A DNA stretch of 64,000 bases from Rhodanobacter sp. DHG33 (GTDB lineage: Bacteria; Pseudomonadota; Gammaproteobacteria; Xanthomonadales; Rhodanobacteraceae): the NCBI RefSeq assembly GCF_014843005.1, contig NZ_JACYXM010000004.1, positions 188,530-252,529 on the forward strand, in the 5' to 3' direction. Every line of letters begins with the position of its first letter. The first letter of the stretch is position 1. The notes under the pieces were generated by a model. That model was not told the origin of the DNA. It ran no database searches and was given only the letters and a program-made list of their open reading frames with translations. Shown piece by piece: positions 9,622 through 17,145 of the stretch. The position numbers and the translations under genes are program-made.

Positions 9622-10032
9622 ATGCTCAAGACGTACACCGGAAGCTGCCACTGCGGCGCCGTCCGCTTCGAGGCGGATCTCGATATCGGCGCCGGCACCG
9701 GCAAGTGCAACTGCACGATCTGCACCAAGATGCGCCTGTGGTCGGTCAATGTCCTTCCGGAGGCCTTCCGCCTGCTGGCAGGCGAGAGCGATCTCACTGA
9801 TTACCGCGGACGCGGAAACTCGGTCGCGCACCACACGTTCTGCAAACACTGTGGCGTCCGGGCGTTCGAATGGGTCGACATGCCGAACATGAGCGGCAGC
9901 AAGTACTACAACATCAACGTCATGTGCCTCGATGGCCTCGATATCGACGAACTGATGCGCGCGCCGGTGGCGTACTACGACGGCCTCAACGACAACTGGG
10001 GCGAGAGGCCTGCCGAGACGCGGCACCTGTAG
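9622..10032 (+). CDS. GFA-domain (glutathione-dependent formaldehyde-activating enzyme-like) protein
   Basis: A 136-residue small zinc-binding protein of the GFA/CENP-V fold. The zinc ligands are visible as GSCHCGAVRFEADL near the N-terminus, then CNCTICTK, and finally FCKHCGVRAFEW. Family members are annotated as formaldehyde-activating, but most have no proven reaction, so the substrate is unknown. The start at 9622 follows a strong GGGAGG six bases upstream and gives the usual family N-terminus; the frame is open further up without a better site. The gene ends seven bases from the end of the convergent DoxX-like gene. Confidence 0.88.
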   Translation: MLKTYTGSCHCGAVRFEADLDIGAGTGKCNCTICTKMRLWSVNVLPEAFRLLAGESDLTDYRGRGNSVAHHTFCKHCGVRAFEWVDMPNMSGSKYYNINVMCLDGLDIDELMRAPVAYYDGLNDNWGERPAETRHL

Positions 10033-10038
10033 CAATCT

Positions 10039-10719
10039 TCAGGCAGCCACGGTACGCCGGCCATGCTGATACGCACCGAGCGCGACGATGCTCGCGGCCA
10101 GCAGAAGCATGCGCGTGGCATCCAGCGAGTCCGAAAAGGGATCGCCATTGCGCGCATGCGTGGCGATGGCGCCGAGCATGACCAGGCCCAGCAGCACGGC
10201 GGCCGCGATGCGCAGGCGCGCGGCCAGCAATCCCAGCGCGCCGACAATCTCCACCGCCATCACCGCATACATGAAGGCCACCGGGTAACCCGAGCCGAGG
10301 AAGAACTGGCGCATCTCCGCATCATGCGCTGCCTTGCCGATCTCGAAGCCGGCAAAGGCAAGCGCCACGTACCACGCCAACCCGGCCATCAGGCACGGTG
10401 AATCGGCGAAAGTCATGGCCATCCGGCGATCGCTGAACTGCCACGCAGCCAGCGCCACAGCAACCGCCACGCCCGCAACAAGCTGTCCGATGACCGCGCC
10501 ACCACCGATGACCGCACGATAGAACGCTGCCGATGGCGGCAGACGGAAAGTCAGCCCGACAAGAGCGAGTACGCCCACCGCCGCGACGGCAACGCAGGAC
10601 ACGGCGAACGTGCACACGAACCGGCTCACCCACGCAGCTTCGCGGCGACCGGAAAGCCCGACCAGGGCCACCAGCACAATCGCGACAAGGGACGCAAAAA
10701 AGCTTGCTGTGTCGGTCAT
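10039..10719 (-). CDS. DoxX-like integral membrane protein
   Basis: A 226-residue protein with about six hydrophobic segments, e.g. FFASLVAIVLVALVGL at the N-terminus and FMYAVMAVEIVGALGLLAA in the second half. The last part, with LGSGYPVAFMYAVMAVE and RIAAAVLLGLVMLGAIATH, resembles the DoxX/DoxD family. Members are inner-membrane proteins of mostly unknown role, some tied to thiol or redox stress. Start 10719 is chosen because GAGG lies eight bases upstream; the ATG at 10758 lacks a site. It is convergent with the GFA gene. Confidence 0.72.
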   Translation of the reverse strand: MTDTASFFASLVAIVLVALVGLSGRREAAWVSRFVCTFAVSCVAVAAVGVLALVGLTFRLPPSAAFYRAVIGGGAVIGQLVAGVAVAVALAAWQFSDRRMAMTFADSPCLMAGLAWYVALAFAGFEIGKAAHDAEMRQFFLGSGYPVAFMYAVMAVEIVGALGLLAARLRIAAAVLLGLVMLGAIATHARNGDPFSDSLDATRMLLLAASIVALGAYQHGRRTVAA

Positions 10720-10967
10720 GCCGATGCCTCTGCGTAGGAACGCTTCCGTTGGACTCATGCGCTACCGGGATACTAATGCGGGCCTGGCTCACAGAAGAAT
10801 CCAATTACCTGCGACCCTCTTTCGCGCCTGCTGCAAAACCTTGCGCTTCCTTTGGTTAGCGGTTCAGTTGCAGTATGCCGACACCCATGCACTGTGGATG
10901 GGGCACGCTGCCCCTGCCTCCCTATCAAGCCAGCTCTGCGGCAACTCAAACCTCGAGACCGATACCC

Positions 10968-11393
10968 ATGATTCGCAACCTTGCAATCGCTTCCCTGCTT
11001 GCCGCAAGCGTGGCTCTTTCCGGCCCGGTGCTGGCCCAGACCCAGCCGACTCAATCCGCTCCCGCTCCTGTCGCGGCACCGGCAGCGACAACGGCATCGA
11101 ATGCCACTCCTTCCAAGGCCGACAAGGCCGCTGACAAAGCGGCCAGGAAGGCAGCCAAGCAGACCGCGAAAGCCAACAAGCAAGCCGAAAAAGCCAAGCG
11201 GAAGGCTGCCAAGCAGGCCAGCAAGGCGCAAAAGCAGGCGGCGAAGGCCAGCAAGCAAAAAACCAAAGCGGCGAAGGCGGGATCGAAGCACAAGAAGTCG
11301 CACAAGAACACGACGCCTGCCAGCGCCCCGGCGGCCGCCAGCGCACCGGCGAGCACGCCGGCTTCCACTAGTTCCGCGGGCGGCGCGCACTGA
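10968..11393 (+). CDS. Secreted Lys/Ala-rich protein, histone-H1-tail-like
   Basis: A 141-residue protein I do not recognise as a named family. Residues 1-24 form a clear signal peptide (MIRNLAIASLLAASVALSGP, then VLA before Gln). The rest is low complexity: a Pro/Ala/Gln/Thr stretch, then about 70 residues of KAAK/KQAEKAK-type repeats very rich in Lys and Ala, then an Ala/Ser/Pro/Thr tail. The composition resembles bacterial H1-like proteins such as the one at 31752-32396, but the signal peptide predicts export. It could bind anionic polymers (DNA, teichoic or exopolysaccharide, LPS); that is speculation. It stands alone on its strand, 575 bases before nothing shared. Confidence 0.7.
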   Translation: MIRNLAIASLLAASVALSGPVLAQTQPTQSAPAPVAAPAATTASNATPSKADKAADKAARKAAKQTAKANKQAEKAKRKAAKQASKAQKQAAKASKQKTKAAKAGSKHKKSHKNTTPASAPAAASAPASTPASTSSAGGAH

Positions 11394-11500
11394 ACGTTGC
11401 ATGGGTCATCGCGGAGTAGATGGCCAAACCTCGGGTTCCCATCGCCGCTCCTGTATGCCTTAATCCCCTCCGGCGTTTGTCGCCGCGGGGGAAGTGGATC

Positions 11501-12694
11501 ATGGCCGTGCGCTGGATCGTCTGCCTGTTGCTGTTGCTGAGCTCCGACGCGTGGGCCGGCGGCCCCGTTGCCACGGTACGCGTCGCCTTCAACCGCGACG
11601 GCATCACCGCCATCCGCGTGCATGGCTATGCCGACAAGGCCACGGGCCGCGAAGTCAGCGCGGACGATCCGGTGCGCATCGCCTCGATCTCCAAGATGGT
11701 CACCACGCTGGGCGTGATGCGCCTGGTGGAAGCGGGCAAGCTGAACCTCGATGCGGATGCCTCCGGCTTGCTCGGCTGGCGGCTGCGCAACCCGGCGTTT
11801 CCGCAGGTGCCGATCACCCTGCGCATGCTGCTGTCGCACCGCTCCAGCCTCACCGACGACGCCGGCTACTGGCAGACGCCGCTGGGCGGCGAGCTGCGCG
11901 ACATCCTCAAGGATCCGCGCGCCTGGGACACGAAACACGCGCCGGGCAGCTACTTCCACTACACCAATCTCAACTTCCCGCTGGTGGCGCAGATCATGGA
12001 GCGCGCCACCGGCGAGCGCTTCGACCAACTCATGGCGCGCCTGGTACTGCGCCCGCTGGGCATCGACGCCTGCTTCAACTGGGCACTGTGCAGCGACGCC
12101 ACCGCCGCCCATGCTGTGGTGCTGTACGACGCCGATGGCAAAGCGGTGAAGGACGACAACCACGGCCGCAAACCCGCCTGCCCGGTGACGCCGGCCAGCG
12201 ACGGCAGCTGCGACCTGTCGCGCTGGCGTGCCGGCACCAACGGCGCGCTGTTCTCGCCGCAAGGCGGCCTGCGCATTTCCGCCAGGGGCCTGGCGCGTAT
12301 CGGCGAACTGCTGCTCGGCAACGGCAGCATCGACGGCAAGCGGCTGCTCAAGCCCAGCTCCATCCAGGCGATGAGCACGCCGGAGTGGCAATACCATGCC
12401 GGCAATGGCCTCACCTACGAAGAAGATGGCGGCGACGTCGACCAAGGCTTCTTCTGCCGCTACGGCCTCGCCGTGCAGACGCTGGCCACGCCGGTGCAAG
12501 GCTGTCACGACGATCCGTTCGGCGACGGCGTGGCGCGCGTGGGGCATTCCGGCTCCGCCTACGGATTGCAGGCCGGGCTATGGATGGATCGCAAGAGCGG
12601 TACGGGCGTAGTGTGGTTCGCCACGGGCATGCCGGACCAGCGCACCGGCGGCAAATCGACCTTCAGTGCGGTGGAAGAAGAGTTGGCGCACTAG
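11501..12694 (+). CDS. Secreted serine hydrolase, beta-lactamase/PBP-like family
   Basis: A 397-residue enzyme of the class C beta-lactamase/esterase (EstB-like) fold. An N-terminal signal peptide ([19 protein letters not shown]) predicts export. Catalytic motifs are SISK (Ser nucleophile and Lys) around residue 65, YTN in HYTNLNFP, and HSG in GHSGSAYG near the C-terminus. These are the SxxK, YxN and HxG/KTG-equivalent motifs. Physiological substrates of this broad family range from peptidoglycan fragments to esters, so none can be assigned. The start at 11501 gives a proper signal peptide with GGGGAA upstream; the upstream ATG at 11420 would add an unlikely leader. Confidence 0.85.
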   Translation: MAVRWIVCLLLLLSSDAWAGGPVATVRVAFNRDGITAIRVHGYADKATGREVSADDPVRIASISKMVTTLGVMRLVEAGKLNLDADASGLLGWRLRNPAFPQVPITLRMLLSHRSSLTDDAGYWQTPLGGELRDILKDPRAWDTKHAPGSYFHYTNLNFPLVAQIMERATGERFDQLMARLVLRPLGIDACFNWALCSDATAAHAVVLYDADGKAVKDDNHGRKPACPVTPASDGSCDLSRWRAGTNGALFSPQGGLRISARGLARIGELLLGNGSIDGKRLLKPSSIQAMSTPEWQYHAGNGLTYEEDGGDVDQGFFCRYGLAVQTLATPVQGCHDDPFGDGVARVGHSGSAYGLQAGLWMDRKSGTGVVWFATGMPDQRTGGKSTFSAVEEELAH

Positions 12695-12734
12695 TACCTG
12701 GGTGACACCACGACATCATCGGGAGGATCAAGCG

Positions 12735-13520
12735 ATGCGTATCGCCAGCGTAGGGCATGCAGTGTTTGCGGCGACCCTGATCGCCCTCGGCATTCTGGGC
12801 GTGATCGAGGGCGGCTTCACCGTGATATGGCAACCGGTGTTCGATCACGTGCCGGCTGCAACGTTCCTTGCCTATCTCTGTGCCGTGGTTTCGCTGGCGT
12901 GCGGCCTCGGCCTGTTCTGGCCACGCTCGACTCCGCTGGCTGCGCGCGTGCTGTTTTTCTACACGCTGGCATGGCTGCTGGCTTTCAAGTTGCCGCTGAT
13001 CGCCAAGGCGCCGCTCACCGAAGGTTCGTATCAATACTGCAGCGAAATGGCGGTGATCGTGGCGGGCGCATGGGTACTGCACGCGTGGTTTGCCACCGAT
13101 GCGGATCGCCGCCTGCTCGGTTTCGCCGTCGGCGACCGGGGCCTGCGCCTGGCGCGCGTGCTCTACGGCCTGGCGTTGATCGGCTTCGGCTTCTCGCACT
13201 TCGTCTATCTCAACCTCACCGCCCCGCTGATTCCCCACTGGCTGCATGCACCGGTGTTCTGGGCCTACCTGACTGGTGGCGCCTACCTCGCCGCCGGCGT
13301 GGCGATCATCTTCAACGTGCTTGCACGTCTCGCCGCCACGCTCTCGGCCTTGATGATGGGCCTGTTCCTGCTGCTGATCTGGCTGCCCATGGTTGCCGCC
13401 GGCCATATCAGCGCCTTCAACTGGGGCGAGACGTATGCGACCTGGGTGCTGACGGCGGCGGCGTGGGTGGTGGCGGACTCGTATCGCGGGATGCCTTGGT
13501 TCTCACGCCTGCATCCATAG
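12735..13520 (+). CDS. Multi-pass membrane protein, DoxX-like
   Basis: A 261-residue hydrophobic protein with roughly seven to eight membrane segments. The N-terminal segment is VFAATLIALGILGVIEGGF; a later block (LARVLYGLALIGFGFSHFVY, then AYLTGGAYLAAGVAIIFNVL) resembles the DoxX fold. Function unknown. The start at 12735 has a strong GGGAGGA eight bases upstream. It follows the serine hydrolase by 40 bases on the same strand, so the two may be co-transcribed. Confidence 0.75.
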   Translation: MRIASVGHAVFAATLIALGILGVIEGGFTVIWQPVFDHVPAATFLAYLCAVVSLACGLGLFWPRSTPLAARVLFFYTLAWLLAFKLPLIAKAPLTEGSYQYCSEMAVIVAGAWVLHAWFATDADRRLLGFAVGDRGLRLARVLYGLALIGFGFSHFVYLNLTAPLIPHWLHAPVFWAYLTGGAYLAAGVAIIFNVLARLAATLSALMMGLFLLLIWLPMVAAGHISAFNWGETYATWVLTAAAWVVADSYRGMPWFSRLHP

Positions 13521-13570
13521 CGCAGGCCTCTCGGCAGCGCTCGCTTGCATGGAACAACGACCTTCTTTCT

Positions 13571-13586
13571 GTAGGTAAAAACCTAC
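13571..13586. repeat. Small hairpin GTAGGT-AAAA-ACCTAC
   Basis: A perfect six-base inverted repeat around AAAA, 50 bases after the membrane-protein gene and about 115 before the GntR gene. No T run follows, so a terminator role is doubtful. The next bases (CCAGCCGCGACGA) resemble REP-type elements of pseudomonads and xanthomonads. Confidence 0.35.
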
Positions 13587-13699
13587 TCCAGCCGCGACGA
13601 GAGAGAGTACAAAACCGCCGAGCATCCGACTTTTGCACGCAATCAGTCCGTGTACCATCCGGCCGAGGAGGCAACCATCCGCAGACATGGAGTCCAGCT

Positions 13700-14329
13700 A
13701 TGGATGCAATCCACTCCAAAAGTGCATTCGTATACGGACAAGTCCGGCGCGCCCTGCGATCCGGACGCTACGCACCCGGGCAGCGGATCGATCCAGCCAC
13801 GCTCGCTGCCGAGTTTCACATCAGCCCCACGCCCGTTCGGTTTGCCCTGTATCGCCTGGTCGGCGAATCCCTGCTCGTGGATCATGCCCGCGGCGGACTG
13901 CATGTTCCGCTGCTTACCGAAGTCGCCATGCGCAACCTCTACGACTGGATGGAACGCCTGTTGCTGATGGCCTGCGACATGGGCGCAGCGCTGGCAACTC
14001 AGAAGGCGGAGCCGTTGACGATTGCTTCCCGTGACGACGACATGGCCAAGGCGACGTGGCAACTCTTCGACGCGATCGCCCGCGCGACGGCGCACCACCC
14101 CTTGTATCAGGCCGTGAAACAGGCGAATGATCGGCTGGCACCGATACGCCAAGCCAAGCAAGGGTTGCTCGAACACAGCTTCGAGGAGCTTTCGGAACTG
14201 AACCGGCATTGGCAGGCGCGTGACATGCCGGCCTTGAAGTCCGCCCTGCGCGACTACCACAAGCATCGGAAGCAGCTCGTTCCGAGCATCGTGGCGCTGC
14301 TCTATGACCGCAGCGACTACTTGCATTAG
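13700..14329 (+). CDS. GntR-family transcriptional regulator, upstream of the lasso-peptide genes
   Basis: A 209-residue DNA-binding protein. The winged helix covers about residues 8-75: VYGQVRRALRSGRYAPGQRI, then LAAEFHISPTPVRFALYRL, typical of GntR, with wing sequence LLVDHARGGLHV. The all-alpha C-terminal part (NLYDWMERLLLMACDMGAAL onward) resembles an FCD effector domain, though its metal-binding histidines are not evident. The start at 13700 is the ATG giving a complete wHTH; the frame is open upstream only as shadow of the previous gene. It lies 170 bases before the lasso precursor on the same strand, which makes it a candidate regulator of that operon (inference). Confidence 0.85.
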   Translation: MDAIHSKSAFVYGQVRRALRSGRYAPGQRIDPATLAAEFHISPTPVRFALYRLVGESLLVDHARGGLHVPLLTEVAMRNLYDWMERLLLMACDMGAALATQKAEPLTIASRDDDMAKATWQLFDAIARATAHHPLYQAVKQANDRLAPIRQAKQGLLEHSFEELSELNRHWQARDMPALKSALRDYHKHRKQLVPSIVALLYDRSDYLH

Positions 14330-14460
14330 CGCGCCAGTTTCAGAGCGTCGGAGCAGGCAAGCCCTACACAGCGGGACGGCCATCACGCTCCCGGAATAAT
14401 CACCGGATGACAGCGCAATAATCATTGGAAAATCAAAAATTCCGCCTCCTACGCTCCGCG

Positions 14461-14481
14461 CGTCATGGGACTGCCATGACG
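14461..14481. promoter_or_regulatory. Palindrome in the leader of the lasso precursor
   Basis: CGTCATGG-GACTG-CCATGACG, a perfect eight-base inverted repeat, ends eight bases before the ribosome site (AGGAG, 14489-14493) of the precursor. It could be an operator (the adjacent GntR protein is the obvious candidate) or a 5' UTR hairpin. An eight-base direct repeat, AATAATCA, lies upstream at 14395-14402 and 14417-14424. Confidence 0.5.
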
Positions 14482-14499
14482 TCACTGCAGGAGAGCGAA

Positions 14500-14640
14500 A
14501 TGAACACGAACGAGAACAGCCGCACCAATGCGTCGGAAGACATCGTCGAGCTCGGCGTCGCCAGTGTCGAGACGAAGGGAAGCGGCGTACCCCTCAATGA
14601 AACGATCGGCCGTCAGAACGAACTCGGCATCTCCGAGTAA
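14500..14640 (+). CDS. Lasso peptide precursor (A peptide)
   Basis: A 46-residue precursor. The 26-residue leader contains DIVELGVASVETK, the ELGVAS-x-x-T pattern of proteobacterial lasso leaders, with the required Thr at position -2 (Thr25). Cleavage after Lys26 gives the core GSGVPLNETIGRQNELGISE, 20 residues. Its Gly1 amine and Glu8 side chain are correctly spaced for an eight-residue macrolactam ring, leaving a 12-residue tail. The tail has no aromatic residue; Arg12, Gln13 or Asn14 are possible steric plugs. The ATG at 14500 is chosen over the in-frame ATG at 14425 because AGGAG lies seven bases upstream and the shorter form matches known precursor lengths. I do not recognise this core among described lasso peptides, but I cannot search. 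Confidence 0.92.
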   Translation: MNTNENSRTNASEDIVELGVASVETKGSGVPLNETIGRQNELGISE

Positions 14641-14647
14641 CCGAACC

Positions 14648-14675
14648 ACGAGGCGCACCGCAAGGTGCGCCTCGT
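14648..14675 (+). terminator. Strong stem-loop between lasso genes A and B
   Basis: A perfect 12-base stem, ACGAGGCGCACC/GGTGCGCCTCGT, is closed by a GCAA (GNRA) tetraloop, starts eight bases after the precursor stop, and is followed by TACTTTGG. It can act as a leaky terminator or 3' stabiliser, raising precursor mRNA above that of the processing enzymes. A similar inverted repeat between precursor and enzyme genes is known from other proteobacterial lasso clusters. Confidence 0.75.
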
Positions 14676-14695
14676 TACTTTGGAGAGATGCAAAG

Positions 14696-15361
14696 ATGCC
14701 AAATTACCGATTGAACGACGGGCTTTCCTTCTGCCGTATCGACGGGCGACCCATATTTCTGGATACGCTGAACGATCGATACTTTCGTCTCTCAGACACG
14801 CTGGAGCGGATGTTCCTCGATTATGTCGATGGTGCCGACGATGCTCCCGGCGGCTTCACACCGCTGATCGAAAGCCGCATCCTCACGGACGCACCGCCGC
14901 ACCCGAGCATCGCCCCCGATGCGGTCACTGCCGCCTCCCGGAGTGCACTGGAGTCGATTTCCACTTCTGCAACGTGCGGCATCAGCGACATGGCAGAGAC
15001 CGCCGCGACGGTCTTCTGGACACAGATCCAGCTAAAAACACGCAAGCTGAAAGCGATACTGGAAGACGTCACCGAGTTTCGACGCCGGAAGGCATCGCAG
15101 GAAGCCGGGAATGAAACGTACCTCCTGAACGAGGCCCTCGTCTTCCTCAAGGCACGCAAATTCGTGCCCATACAGACGTGCTGCCTTCTCGACTCTCTGT
15201 CGATCGCCACCTTTCTCGCGAGACGGAACCTCCTGGCCAACATCGTCTTCGGCGTCACCGGCGACCCATTTTCTGCGCACTGCTGGGCCCAGTCGGACAG
15301 CATCGTCCTGAACGATACGATCGGAAACACCCGGGCCTATAACATCATCCGGGTGATCTGA
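14696..15361 (+). CDS. Lasso peptide B protein (RRE-leader peptidase fusion)
   Basis: A 221-residue enzyme that binds the leader and cuts it off. Residues 1-~75 resemble the PqqD-like recognition element (YRLNDGLSFCRIDGRPIFLD, DRYFRLSDTLERMFL). Residues ~105-221 are the transglutaminase-like cysteine protease, with IQTCCLLDSLSIATFL (Cys163 expected nucleophile, next to Cys162), AHCWAQ (His195) and VLND (Asp207). The single fused chain is typical of proteobacterial clusters, in contrast to the split B1/B2 of actinobacteria. The start at 14696 has GGAGAG upstream; the longer open frame into the precursor gene is shadow. The stop overlaps the next start (TGATG), indicating coupled translation. 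Confidence 0.92.
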   Translation: MPNYRLNDGLSFCRIDGRPIFLDTLNDRYFRLSDTLERMFLDYVDGADDAPGGFTPLIESRILTDAPPHPSIAPDAVTAASRSALESISTSATCGISDMAETAATVFWTQIQLKTRKLKAILEDVTEFRRRKASQEAGNETYLLNEALVFLKARKFVPIQTCCLLDSLSIATFLARRNLLANIVFGVTGDPFSAHCWAQSDSIVLNDTIGNTRAYNIIRVI

Positions 15362-17145
15362 TGAGCCATGACTATTTTCTGTTGGTCGACGGTGTTGACC
15401 AGCCCGATGACCGGCCCACTGCCGATCTGACCGCCGCGTTGCAGAACGGAGGCATGCACCTCCGGGCGACATTCGGAGCAACTCACGTCTTCACATCATG
15501 CGGTACACCCACATTATTGCTGCCTGGCGGTGGCGTCATCGCAGGAGATCTGTACTCTCATCGCGGCGAACGCATCCGTGACGTCGGCCCGTTGGCTGGG
15601 ATGTCATCCAACACGACCGTACAACACCATATCCTCGCGAATTTCTGGGGCGACTACATTCTTGTTCTGCCGGGGGCGGAAGGCCCGTCTACGTTCAGCG
15701 TGACGCGCAGCCCGTCCCATACCTGCGCCCTGCCATGCTTCTATTCGCTGACCCGCGGTACCGGCTTCATAACGTCCGATATCTCCATCGCGGCACGACT
15801 CGGCCTCTATCGCAGACGTATCGACTTCGACTACATCACCCATCGCCTGATCTATCCAGACCTGAAGACCTGCCACACCGGTATGACGGGGGTCAGCGAG
15901 CTCTTGCCAGGCTGCACGTTGCGGTTTCGCCACGCGACTGTTCACGTCGACCAGGCATGGAATCCCTGGAACTTCGTCGGCATCGACCAACGCTACTCCG
16001 ATGCACATGAGGCCGCCGCGACGATCAAGCATGCCGTCGTATCGGTCATCCGCGCCTGGGCAGAACACGACGAGTCCGTGTTGCTTGAGCTATCCGGAGG
16101 GCTGGATTCCTCCATCGTGGGCGCCGCCCTTGCGCAGTCACAGGCCAGGGTGGCGTGCTGCACGTTGACGACGCCCGTCCCAGGTGCGGACGAGCGAGAG
16201 TATGGGGCACTGATCGCCACCATGCTCGGCACCGAACTTCAGGCGGTGGAGCTTGGCTATGACGACGCACTGTTCGAGTTTCCCGTTGCGCAAGCGCTGA
16301 TCACTCCCGCCATCGGGCCCCTGCAGTACGCGGTCGACAGGATCATGCAGGCGACCGCCGAGCGATGTGGTGCAAAAAGCTATTTCTCCGGCGCCGGCGG
16401 CGACACGATATTCGGCTATCTCACCAGCGCCGCGCCCGCTGCCGACGCCTTTCGCGAAGGCGGATTCTTGACTGGGATACGGGCGATCCACGACTTGTCC
16501 ATGTTTCACCAATGCACCTACTGGAAGGCCAGCCGGCTCACCTTGCGCAAGCTGCTCCAGCCGGAGCGGGCATCGTACGGCGTCGACCGCTCATGGCTTT
16601 CTCCGCGCCTCTCTCTACCCGAGGCACAACTTCATCCGTGGTTGTCGCCACCTGCAGCGGCCCTCCCTGGCGACCGCCAACGCATCTTTGAGCTCAGCGC
16701 AACGCAGTTCTTTCGCGACAGCTGCCCCCGCAGCCTGACCCGGCCCGTCAGGATGCCGTTGCTGTCACAACCAGTCATCGAAGCCTGTCTGCGCGTGCCC
16801 AGCTGGATGTGGTTCGCCGGCGGCCACAACCGCGCCGTCGCCAGACAAGCGTTCGCGGATGTTCTTCCGCCCGCCATAGTGGCGCGAAAGAGCAAGGGCA
16901 CATTCACCGCCTATCTGGGCGCCCTGTATCGCCGAAAGGCTGACGCGATGCTCGCCTTCCTTCTCGACGGCGAGTTGCAGTCGCACGGCCTCCTGGACGC
17001 TGACGCACTACGCCAGCTCGCCGGAGGCGAGGTGCCGCGAAATGCAGGCTCCTTCATGCGGATATTCCAGCTGTGCGCGCTCGAAAACTGGATTCGCCAA
17101 CAGTCGCCATCGGCAGAGCACACGCCTACTTCGACTGCCCACTAA
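15361..17145 (+). CDS. Lasso cyclase (C protein), asparagine synthetase-like
   Basis: A 594-residue ATP-dependent enzyme that adenylates the Glu8 side chain and closes the macrolactam ring around the tail. The synthetase domain has the PP-loop LSGGLDSSIVG (Ser245-Ser251) and a further FSGAGGDTIFGY, corresponding to the AsnB-type acceptor-binding region. The N-terminal part is the amidotransferase-like domain, but the protein begins MSHDYF, without the Cys2 nucleophile of true asparagine synthetase, as expected for lasso cyclases. It starts inside the stop of the B gene and ends 20 bases inside the 3' end of the convergent isopeptidase gene. Confidence 0.94.
   Translation: MSHDYFLLVDGVDQPDDRPTADLTAALQNGGMHLRATFGATHVFTSCGTPTLLLPGGGVIAGDLYSHRGERIRDVGPLAGMSSNTTVQHHILANFWGDYILVLPGAEGPSTFSVTRSPSHTCALPCFYSLTRGTGFITSDISIAARLGLYRRRIDFDYITHRLIYPDLKTCHTGMTGVSELLPGCTLRFRHATVHVDQAWNPWNFVGIDQRYSDAHEAAATIKHAVVSVIRAWAEHDESVLLELSGGLDSSIVGAALAQSQARVACCTLTTPVPGADEREYGALIATMLGTELQAVELGYDDALFEFPVAQALITPAIGPLQYAVDRIMQATAERCGAKSYFSGAGGDTIFGYLTSAAPAADAFREGGFLTGIRAIHDLSMFHQCTYWKASRLTLRKLLQPERASYGVDRSWLSPRLSLPEAQLHPWLSPPAAALPGDRQRIFELSATQFFRDSCPRSLTRPVRMPLLSQPVIEACLRVPSWMWFAGGHNRAVARQAFADVLPPAIVARKSKGTFTAYLGALYRRKADAMLAFLLDGELQSHGLLDADALRQLAGGEVPRNAGSFMRIFQLCALENWIRQQSPSAEHTPTSTAH

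Noticed and set aside
13571-13620. Terminator for the DoxX-like gene
   Set aside because: The hairpin is short and no T run follows, so termination is not supported.
14425-14499. Longer lasso precursor starting at ATG 14425
   Set aside because: It would add 25 residues unlike any leader and include the promoter-like AT-rich region and the palindrome; the ATG at 14500 has a proper ribosome site.
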